In this document: positions 35,831 through 41,455 of the stretch, piece by piece
Position numbering within the stretch: position 1 is the stretch's first letter
How the letters are laid out: every line of letters starts with the position of its first letter
NCBI GenBank assembly: GCA_025935195.1
Contig: JAICVS010000020.1
Coordinates: forward strand, 1 to 41,455
DNA: 41,455 nt
From: Ktedonobacterales bacterium
Lineage (GTDB): Bacteria; Chloroflexota; Ktedonobacteria; Ktedonobacterales; JADMIN01
Direction: 5' to 3'
Position numbers and translations under genes: made by a program
The notes under the pieces: generated by a model
Database searches by the model: none
Seen by the model: only the letters and a program-made list of their open reading frames with translations
What the model was told of the DNA's origin: nothing

Positions 35831-37078
35831 ATGAGCACCGTGCAGCGCGCCTACAAGACCGAGCTGGATCTGAATGATACACAGACCACCGCCTGCCGCA
35901 AGCATGCGGGGGCGGCCCGCTGGGCCTATAACTGGGGTTTGCGCCGCAAGCAGGAAACATACCAGGCGACTGGCGCCAGTCCCTCGGCGATAGAGCTGCA
36001 CCGCGCGCTCAACGCGCTGAAGCCGACCGCTGTCCCGTGGATGTACGAGGTCTCCAAGTGCGCGCCGCAGGAGGCGCTGCGCAACCTGGATCGCGCCTTT
36101 GCGGGGTTCTTTCGTCGGGTCAAGCTCCAGCAAGCGGGGCAGTACCGGGGCCGGCTCGGCTATCCCCGCTTCAAGAGCAAGAAGCGCGGGTTGGGCAGCT
36201 TTCGTCTCACTGGCACCATCGTCGTGTTCCCCGCCGCCATCCAATTGCCCCGCCTGGGGCGCCTCCGCCTGAAAGAGCGCGACTATCTGCCGATGAGTGG
36301 GGGGAAGATTCTGTCGGCCACCGTCTCGGAACACGCCGGGCACTGGTACGTCTCCGTCCAGGTGGAGCAGGACCACCCGGCGCAGATGGTGCCAGCGCCT
36401 ACCGGCCCAGTGGTGGGGGTGGACCTGGGCGTGAAGCACCTCGCCACCCTCTCGGATGGGACCATCATTCCCAACCCAAAGCCGCTCAAACGGCGCCAAC
36501 GCACCATCCGGCGGCTCCAGCGCGCCGTCTCGCGCAAGCGGAAGGGCAGCAACAATCGCCGGAAAGCGGCGCGGAGACTGGGCAACGAGTACTGGAAGGT
36601 AGGCAATCAGCGGGCGGACATGCTCCATCAACTCACCAGTCGGCTGGCGAAAACCAAGGCAGTCGTGGTGATTGAGGATCTCAACGTGTCCGGCCTGCTG
36701 AAAAACCACCATCTGGCGCAGGCGATTGCGGACGTGGGCTTCGCGGAGTTCCGGCGGCAGTTGGAATACAAGGCCGCCTGGTACGGCTGCCGGGTGGTGG
36801 TAGCCAGCCGCTGGGAACCGACCTCCAAGACCTGTTCGCGTTGCGGCTGGCGTGACGAGCGGCTCACGCTGGCTGACCGCACCTTCCGTTGTCAGGTATG
36901 CGGTCTCATCCTTGACCGCGATCTGAACGCGGCCCAGAATTTAGCGCACCTGGCCGGCAGTTCGTCGGACAGGCAAAACGCCTGTGGAGCGGGCAGCGCT
37001 GGCCGGAGTCAGGCGACTCTGGTGCAACTGCCCGTGGTGAAGCAGGAACCAGACACGCTTTCTCCCCAGGTGGGATAA
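35831..37078 (+). CDS. tnpB: TnpB, IS200/IS605-superfamily RNA-guided nuclease
   Basis: A 415-residue TnpB. The RuvC-like residues are intact: Asp198 in VDLGVKHLA, Glu282 in VVIEDLNVSG, and the last Asp in DRDLNAAQN (residues 362-364). The zinc ribbon is CSRCG (335, 338) with CQVCG (354, 357). The N-terminal helical part has YKTELDLNDTQ and WAYNWGLRRKQETY. No TnpA transposase adjoins, so this is a solitary element moved in trans or a fixed relic with intact protein. TnpB proteins cut DNA guided by an RNA from the element's own 3' end. ATG 35831 is chosen as the usual TnpB start position; a longer frame from 35768 is unlikely. Confidence 0.9.
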   Translation: MSTVQRAYKTELDLNDTQTTACRKHAGAARWAYNWGLRRKQETYQATGASPSAIELHRALNALKPTAVPWMYEVSKCAPQEALRNLDRAFAGFFRRVKLQQAGQYRGRLGYPRFKSKKRGLGSFRLTGTIVVFPAAIQLPRLGRLRLKERDYLPMSGGKILSATVSEHAGHWYVSVQVEQDHPAQMVPAPTGPVVGVDLGVKHLATLSDGTIIPNPKPLKRRQRTIRRLQRAVSRKRKGSNNRRKAARRLGNEYWKVGNQRADMLHQLTSRLAKTKAVVVIEDLNVSGLLKNHHLAQAIADVGFAEFRRQLEYKAAWYGCRVVVASRWEPTSKTCSRCGWRDERLTLADRTFRCQVCGLILDRDLNAAQNLAHLAGSSSDRQNACGAGSAGRSQATLVQLPVVKQEPDTLSPQVG

Positions 37079-37085
37079 AACGGTA
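36960..37085 (+). ncRNA. Possible omega-RNA and right end of the tnpB element
   Basis: Known tnpB elements make their guide RNA from the 3' end of the gene and the right terminus. Here two short hairpins, ACAGGC-AAAAC-GCCTGT (36969-36985) and GAGTC-AGGC-GACTC (about 37006-37019), lie in the last 110 nt. The guide junction and exact end cannot be fixed from one copy. Confidence 0.3.
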
Positions 37086-37109
37086 AGTTCTGGAGAACGG
37101 AAGAACAAC

Positions 37110-37955
37110 ATGTCTGACGATGCCACCGAACGCAGCGTGAGCGACCATTACGGCGCCTGGACCCTCATCGAGACCATCGAGAAGGCGCTGCGCGGCGCCG
37201 GTATCGAGCCCGCGCACGCGACCGTGGAGCAGCTCGCCGCGCTCGACCACTTCCACTCCTTCGGCCTCGCCGGCACACTGGAGCTTGCCCGCCGCGTCGC
37301 CCCCACACCCGGCCAGCGCGTGCTGGACGTCGGCGGCGGCATCGGCGGACCCGCACGCCTGCTCGCCAGCCGCTACGGCTGCGCCGTCACCGTGCTCGAC
37401 CTGACACCGGCATTCTGCCAGGCCGGCGAAACCCTCACCGGCTGGACCCATCTCAGCGACCGCGTCTCCTTTGTGTGCGGCAGCGCGCTCGATATGCCCT
37501 TCAGCGACAGCGACTTCGACGTGGTATGGACCCAGCACGCCGCGATGAACATCAGCGACAAGTCGCGTCTCTACCGCGAGGCGCATCGCGTGCTGAAGCC
37601 CGGCGGACGCTTCGCCCTCTTCGACGTGATGGCCGGGCCGAATCAGCCCATTCACTTCCCCGTTCCCTGGGCCAACGACCCCGCGTATAGCTTCCTGCTG
37701 CCGCCCGACGAGGTGCGCGCGCTCGTCAGCGCCGCTGGCTTCACCGCGCTTTCCTGGGCCACCGGACCGGAGCTCGCCGCCGGGCTGCAAAGCGCGCCGG
37801 CCGCGCCCCCATCTCCTGCCGACTCCGGGATTTCTCCAGGTCCGGGGGTCGCGCTGCTCATGGGCGCGGATGCCGACGTGAAGATCGCCAACACCATGCG
37901 CAACACCAAAGAGGGCCGCATGACCATCGGCATGGGCGTGTTCGCCCGCGTCTAG
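37110..37955 (+). CDS. SAM-dependent methyltransferase (class I, type 11-like)
   Basis: A 281-residue soluble methyltransferase. Motif I is VLDVGGGIGGPAR (about 74-86), motif II has VTVLDLTPAF, and FDVVWTQHAAMNISDKSRLY then VLKPGGRFALFDVM are motifs III and post-III. The order and the Asp-Phe-Asp-Val-Val-Trp segment resemble sarcosine/dimethylglycine or ubiquinone-type methyltransferases. The substrate is not identifiable. The last 80 residues hold a Pro/Ser insertion (PAAPPSPADSG). GGAGAACGG precedes ATG 37110. It begins 31 nt after the TnpB stop, so the element may have inserted in its upstream region. Confidence 0.82.
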   Translation: MSDDATERSVSDHYGAWTLIETIEKALRGAGIEPAHATVEQLAALDHFHSFGLAGTLELARRVAPTPGQRVLDVGGGIGGPARLLASRYGCAVTVLDLTPAFCQAGETLTGWTHLSDRVSFVCGSALDMPFSDSDFDVVWTQHAAMNISDKSRLYREAHRVLKPGGRFALFDVMAGPNQPIHFPVPWANDPAYSFLLPPDEVRALVSAAGFTALSWATGPELAAGLQSAPAAPPSPADSGISPGPGVALLMGADADVKIANTMRNTKEGRMTIGMGVFARV

Positions 37956-38020
37956 CGTCGCGTCGCGGTGCTGGCGCGCTGCCCTGGCCGGCGCATGCCA
38001 CCGATCAAGCACATGTCTCG

Positions 38021-38060
38021 TCCCTCTTTTCTCCGTGTCCCTCCATGTCCAACCGTGGTG
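38021..38060 (-). repeat. CACAGAGG-family repeat, reverse copy
   Basis: Minus strand reads CACCACGG, TTGGACATGGAGG and GACACGGAG. Related to 32411-32480 and 35351-35382, and next to the second copy of the 16-mer repeat. Confidence 0.55.
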
Positions 38061-38072
38061 AATATCGTATCC
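38057..38072. repeat. GGTGAATATCGTATCC repeat, second copy
   Basis: Exact match to 35644-35659. The two copies bracket the TnpB element and the methyltransferase gene. Confidence 0.7.
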
Positions 38073-38118
38073 CGCATGCCACGAGCACACGACCATGCCG
38101 TGAGAGGAGCCGGCCACC

Positions 38119-39147
38119 ATGCCCGATCCGCGCCCGCGCCACGACGACATCCGCGACGTGCCCGGCATTCTTGTCGGCCACGACAGCGACCTGGACGCCG
38201 CCACCGGCTGCACGGTCGTGCGCTGTGTCGCGCCAGCCGTCGGCGCTGTGGATGTGCGCGGGGGCGCGCCCGCCACGCGCGAGACCAACCTGCTCGATCC
38301 GCTCTGCATGATGCACGAGGTCCACGCCATCTTGCTCACCGGCGGCAGCGCCTTCGGGCTGGACGCCGCCGCCGGCGTCATGCGCGTCCTCGAAGCCGAC
38401 GGCATCGGCTACGACACCGGCGTCGCCCGCGTGCCCATCGTTCCCGCCGCCGCGCTCTTCGACCTCAGCCTCGGCCGCGCGGACGTGCGCCCCGATGCCG
38501 CCGCCGGTGAGCGTGCCACCCGCGCCGCCACCGCATCAGGCCCCCTCGCGCGGGGCAGCGTTGGCGCCGGCACCGGCGCGACCGTCGCCAAGCTGGCGGG
38601 ACCACAATGCTGTGTCAAGGGCGGGATCGGCTCCGCCAGCGCCACCCTACCGGACGGCCACGTGATCGGCGCGCTCGTCGCCGTCAACGCTATCGGCGAC
38701 ATCTACGACGCGGAGGCGGGCAAGCTCCTCGCCGGAGCGCGCGCCCCCGGCGGCGCCGGCTGGCTCGATCCGCCCGCCTCGCGGCCCGCGGACAGTCCTA
38801 ATCCAAACCCCGCGCTCTTCCCTGGCGCCAACACCACCATCGCCGTCGTCGCCACGGATGCCCCCTGGTCGAAGGCCGACCTCGCCAAGATCGCCCAGAT
38901 GGCGCACGACGGCCTCGCGCTCGCCATCCGCCCCGTCCACACCCCCTTCGACGGCGACACCGTCTTCGCCCTCTCTACCGCCTCCGATCCCGATGGCGCG
39001 CGCCCCGGCGCCGCACTGCCCTTCGCCGTCTCGCTGGCCGGAGCCGCCGCCGCGCGTGTGCTCGCCCGCGCTGTGGCCGACGCCATTCGCTCTGCCACCA
39101 CGCTCCACGGCGTCCCGGCGCTGCGCGATCTCCCCTTCGCGCAGTGA
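38119..39147 (+). CDS. P1-family peptidase (DmpA-like, S58)
   Basis: A 342-residue enzyme of the N-terminal-nucleophile P1 family, which includes DmpA (L-aminopeptidase/D-amidase-esterase). Family landmarks are DVPGILVGH at the start, LLTGGSAFGLDAAAGV, GSVGAGTGATVAK, ALVAVNAIGDIYD and the self-cleavage region PGANTTIAVVATD near residue 235. The Thr there becomes the new N-terminal nucleophile after cleavage. ATG 38119 has GAGAGGAG at 9 nt. It probably forms its own transcription unit, upstream of the Rrf2 promoter. Substrate unknown. Confidence 0.88.
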   Translation: MPDPRPRHDDIRDVPGILVGHDSDLDAATGCTVVRCVAPAVGAVDVRGGAPATRETNLLDPLCMMHEVHAILLTGGSAFGLDAAAGVMRVLEADGIGYDTGVARVPIVPAAALFDLSLGRADVRPDAAAGERATRAATASGPLARGSVGAGTGATVAKLAGPQCCVKGGIGSASATLPDGHVIGALVAVNAIGDIYDAEAGKLLAGARAPGGAGWLDPPASRPADSPNPNPALFPGANTTIAVVATDAPWSKADLAKIAQMAHDGLALAIRPVHTPFDGDTVFALSTASDPDGARPGAALPFAVSLAGAAAARVLARAVADAIRSATTLHGVPALRDLPFAQ

Positions 39148-39170
39148 CGGTCGCGCTCGCGCCCGCAACC

Positions 39171-39201
39171 TTGACATACTCCCATTCGTAACCAGTATAG
39201 T
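39171..39201 (+). promoter_or_regulatory. Promoter of the Rrf2-type regulator
   Basis: TTGACA (39171-39176) and TATAGT (39196-39201); the 19-nt spacer is longer than ideal, as is common for regulated promoters. Confidence 0.6.
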
Positions 39202-39205
39202 TACG
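39187..39205. promoter_or_regulatory. Rrf2 operator, copy 1
   Basis: CGTAAC-N7-GTTACG is a perfect inverted repeat that overlaps the -10 box of the regulator's own promoter, a position that would repress. An identical motif lies at 39686-39704. Confidence 0.75.
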
Positions 39206-39223
39206 GATGAAGGGAGACGCGGC

Positions 39224-39658
39224 ATGAGCACAAGCAGCAGCCGCTTCGCGGTCGCTATCCACGTCCTGACGCTGCTGACACAGAATCCCGACGAGCCGGC
39301 GACCTCGGAATACATCGCCGGCAGCGTCAACACCAATCCAGTGGTGATCCGGCGCGTGCTGGGCGGGCTGCGGCGCGCGGGGCTCGTGCGCTCGCAGGGC
39401 GGCGCGGGCGGCGGCTGGCGCCTCGCGCGCGACGCGGAGGCGATCACACTGCGCGATGTCTACCATGCCGTCGAGGAGGACGATCAGGCGGTTTTTCCGC
39501 TGCATCACCGGCCGCCCAACCCGAACTGTCCCGTCGGGCGGCACATCCAGCGCGCGCTCGCGGTCCACTTCGCCGCCGCCACGCGCGCGCTGGAAGACGA
39601 GCTGGCGCGGCGCACGGTCGCGGACGTGCTGCGCGAGGTGCGCGCGCTCGCCGGCTGA
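39224..39658 (+). CDS. Rrf2-family transcriptional regulator (YwnA-like)
   Basis: A 144-residue winged-helix regulator of the Rrf2 family. The N-terminal FAVAIHVLTLL, SEYIAGSVNTNPVVIRRVL and SQGGAGGGWRLARD are the usual HTH and wing. Only one cysteine occurs (in NPNCPVG), so it lacks the three-Cys Fe-S set of IscR/NsrR and is closer to YwnA/CymR-like members. ATG 39224 has AGGGAG upstream. It sits between two copies of one operator and is followed by its probable targets. Autoregulation is inferred from the operator over the -10 box. Confidence 0.85.
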   Translation: MSTSSSRFAVAIHVLTLLTQNPDEPATSEYIAGSVNTNPVVIRRVLGGLRRAGLVRSQGGAGGGWRLARDAEAITLRDVYHAVEEDDQAVFPLHHRPPNPNCPVGRHIQRALAVHFAAATRALEDELARRTVADVLREVRALAG

Positions 39659-39680
39659 TCGCGCATCTCTTTTTGTGGCA

Positions 39681-39709
39681 CGATGCGTAACCGTAGCGGT
39701 TACGCATCG
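39681..39709. promoter_or_regulatory. Rrf2 operator, copy 2, within a 12-bp perfect inverted repeat
   Basis: CGATGCGTAACC-GTAGC-GGTTACGCATCG. Its core (39686-39704) is CGTAAC-N7-GTTACG, identical in arms and spacing to copy 1. It stands 40 nt before the next gene. There is no T run, so an operator rather than a terminator. Confidence 0.8.
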
Positions 39710-39748
39710 TGAGGACGACACGGCAGAGCTGATGAACCAGGAGGCAGC

Positions 39749-40396
39749 ATGAAGGTCGCACTGTTCGGCGGCGGCATGATCGGCCAGCGCGTCGCCCGCG
39801 AAGCGTTGGCGCGCGGGCATACGGTCACAGCGGTCGTGCGCGATCCGGCGCGCGCCACTTTCGGCGATCTCACAGACAAGGGCCTGACGGTCGCCCAGGG
39901 CGACGCGCGCGACGCGCGCAGCGTGGCACAGGCCGCCGCCGGGCACGACGCGGTGGTGAGCGCGGTCGGGCCGAGCGGCGGGCAGCCGCCGGCGATGCTG
40001 GTGGAGGTGGCGCGGGCGCTGCTCGCGGGGTTGCCCCAGGCCGGTGTGCGCCGCCTGATCGTCGTCAACGGCGCGGGCAGCCTGGAGGTCGCGCCGGGCA
40101 AACAGCTTCTCGACACGCCGGAGTTTCCCGCCGCGTGGCAGCCCGGAGCGCGGGCGCACCGCGACGCGCTGGCGGTCATGCGCGCCTCCGGCGCCGATCT
40201 GGAGTGGACCGCGCTCAGTCCCGCCGCGTTCATCGTGCCCGGCGAGCGCACCGGCGTATACCGCAGCGGCGGCGACCAGCTCGTCACCGACGCGCGGGGC
40301 GAGAGCCGCATTTCGGCCGAGGACTACGCGGTCGCGCTCGTGGACGAGCTTGAAACGCCGCGCCATCCGCGCCAACGCTTCACCGTCGCCTACTAA
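39749..40396 (+). CDS. NAD(P)-binding protein, YwnB/NmrA-like
   Basis: A 215-residue Rossmann protein. MKVALFGGGMIGQRVAREAL holds the dinucleotide-binding glycines; VTAVVRDPAR follows with the Arg that often selects NADP. VVSAVGPSG, RRLIVVNGAGS and WTALSPAAF fit the atypical short-chain dehydrogenase group of YwnB and NmrA, which often sense or reduce. In Bacillus, ywnA (Rrf2) and ywnB are also neighbours. ATG 39749 follows AGGAGG at 5 nt. Reaction unknown. Confidence 0.8.
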   Translation: MKVALFGGGMIGQRVAREALARGHTVTAVVRDPARATFGDLTDKGLTVAQGDARDARSVAQAAAGHDAVVSAVGPSGGQPPAMLVEVARALLAGLPQAGVRRLIVVNGAGSLEVAPGKQLLDTPEFPAAWQPGARAHRDALAVMRASGADLEWTALSPAAFIVPGERTGVYRSGGDQLVTDARGESRISAEDYAVALVDELETPRHPRQRFTVAY

Positions 40397-40459
40397 AACC
40401 AACGTACCCGATGACACATGACACACATTCGCCGCGCGACGGCGAATGGGAGGCACACC

Positions 40460-41404
40460 ATGACCATGCAAGATCAGCAGCAGCAAACAGCGGTCACGTC
40501 CGCCGCATCATCTATCGCCCCAGCAACTCAGGTTGGTATCGCCGGCCTGACCGTGGCGGACCTGGACCGCGAGGTGGCGTTCTACACGGACGCGCTCGGC
40601 TTCCAACTGTTGGAGCGACGCGACAATGAGGCCATTCTCGGCGCGGGCGGACGGCCAGTGCTGGCGCTGCGCCATCTGCCGGGCGCGGACCTCGCGCCGG
40701 AGCGCGCGACCGGCCTGTATCACTTCGCCATCCTGCTGCCCACGCGCGCCGACCTCGGCCGCTGGCTGCGTCACTGGCTGGAGGCGGGCTACGGCGTGCC
40801 GGGCCAGGGCGATCATCTGGTGAGCGAGGCGCTCTACCTCTCCGATCCTGACGGCAACGGCATCGAGATCTACCGCGACCGCCCGCGCGACGAGTGGACG
40901 TGGGTCAACGGCCAGGTGCGTATGGCGACCGACCCTGTGGATCTGCGCGGCGTGCTGGCCGACGCCGACCGTGAGGGCAAGCCCTGGGCGGGCATGCCGG
41001 CGGGGACGCGCATCGGCCACATGCACCTGAAAGTGGGCGACATCGCGCGCGCGGAGGCGTTCTATCACGACGTGCTCGGCTTCGACATCGTGGCGCGCAT
41101 GCCCTCGGCGCTCTTCGTCTCGGCGGGCGGCTACCACCACCACATCGGCATGAACACCTGGCACAGCCGCGGCGCGGGTCCGGCGCCTGAAGGCTCCACG
41201 GGCCTGCGCTTCTTCTCGCTGGAGCTGCCCGACGAAGCGGCGCGCGCGGCCGTCGTGGCACAACTCGACACCGCCGGCATCGCGCACACGGAGGCGGGCA
41301 ACGCCGTGCTGCTGCGCGACCCCTGGCAGAACGTCATCCTGCTGCACATCGGCCCCGCCACGGACGCGACGGCCGCCACGGCGCTGGCGGATGCTTTGGC
41401 GTAG
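40460..41404 (+). CDS. Double-VOC dioxygenase-like protein (CatE/YfiE type)
   Basis: A 314-residue protein with two glyoxalase/VOC modules. Module 1 has VADLDREVAFYTDALGF, GLYHFAILLP and DPDGNGIEIYRDRP; module 2 has RIGHMHLKVGDIARAEAFY and the hallmark YHHHIGMNTW. This fits the CatE/YfiE catechol-2,3-dioxygenase-like family; candidate metal ligands are His in HMHLKVGD and in YHHHIG. Catechol or quinone detoxification is the expected role, not proven. ATG 40460 follows GGGAGG at 8 nt. Probably co-transcribed with the YwnB-like gene 63 nt upstream and so under the same Rrf2 operator. Confidence 0.85.
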   Translation: MTMQDQQQQTAVTSAASSIAPATQVGIAGLTVADLDREVAFYTDALGFQLLERRDNEAILGAGGRPVLALRHLPGADLAPERATGLYHFAILLPTRADLGRWLRHWLEAGYGVPGQGDHLVSEALYLSDPDGNGIEIYRDRPRDEWTWVNGQVRMATDPVDLRGVLADADREGKPWAGMPAGTRIGHMHLKVGDIARAEAFYHDVLGFDIVARMPSALFVSAGGYHHHIGMNTWHSRGAGPAPEGSTGLRFFSLELPDEAARAAVVAQLDTAGIAHTEAGNAVLLRDPWQNVILLHIGPATDATAATALADALA

Positions 41405-41422
41405 GAGTGGCCTACCGGCGAA

Positions 41423-41455
41423 CGGCGGGCAAGAGCCTGCACGCTCTGCCCGCCG
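41423..41455 (+). terminator. Hairpin terminator at window end
   Basis: CGGCGGGC/GCCCGCCG plus AGAGC/GCTCT with one bulged A and a CTGCAC loop; any following T run is beyond the window. Confidence 0.65.

Noticed and set aside
39681-39709. Terminator after the rrf2 gene
   Set aside because: No T run follows, and its core is identical to the operator over the rrf2 promoter.

Overview
The window is a high-GC (about 70%) bacterial chromosome segment. A Chloroflexota origin is my best guess. It rests on the XPB/Bax1 helicase-nuclease pair, the tandem CACAGAGG-type intergenic repeats, the Ala/Pro-rich insertions in conserved enzymes and the mix of toxin-antitoxin and PIN remnants. No rRNA or marker gene here fixes the lineage.

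Layout. (1) 1-7605 is an accessory-looking block: a truncated leftward gene, a large Dna2-like nuclease-helicase, a small membrane protein, a leftward hypothetical gene, then a tightly coupled pair of a 37-kDa nucleoid-associated-protein homologue and an unrecognised membrane protein. (2) 7632-8440 holds a tRNA-Ala(CGC) with a near-consensus promoter and terminator, followed by an endonuclease VII-type HNH gene behind a perfect 12-bp inverted repeat. (3) 8441-8994 is non-coding: an orphan consensus-like promoter, two families of structured dispersed repeats, and the main nuo promoter. (4) 8995-24418 is a complete 14-gene complex I operon (nuoA to nuoN) in canonical order, with one repeat hairpin between nuoH and nuoI and another repeat forming the end of nuoM.

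(5) 24466-29830, leftward: an XPB-like helicase, a DUF790/Bax1-like nuclease and a large protein with DnaJ-type zinc modules but no J domain. Overlapping or adjacent ends suggest one operon and probably one DNA-processing machine. (6) 29831-35830 is a repeat-rich patchwork. It holds palindromes, tandem repeats, an antitoxin/toxin pair whose toxin has an abnormal end and overlaps a membrane-protein gene, a small acidic protein, a PAP2 phosphatase, an acyl-CoA synthetase with an inserted linker, and a broken PIN-domain gene. (7) 35831-37078 is a solitary, apparently intact TnpB.

(8) 37110-41455 carries a methyltransferase, a P1-family peptidase, and an Rrf2 regulator followed by an NAD(P)-binding YwnB-like protein and a CatE-like double-VOC protein. 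The motif CGTAAC-N7-GTTACG occurs twice, over the regulator's promoter and in front of the YwnB-like gene, which gives a readable small regulon.

Most notable: the XPB-Bax1-zinc-finger operon; a 94-bp dispersed repeat found upstream of both the nuo and XPB operons with its parts in identical order and spacing; a two-hairpin repeat whose two copies differ by compensating base changes; the NA37/membrane-protein pair; and the two-operator Rrf2 regulon.
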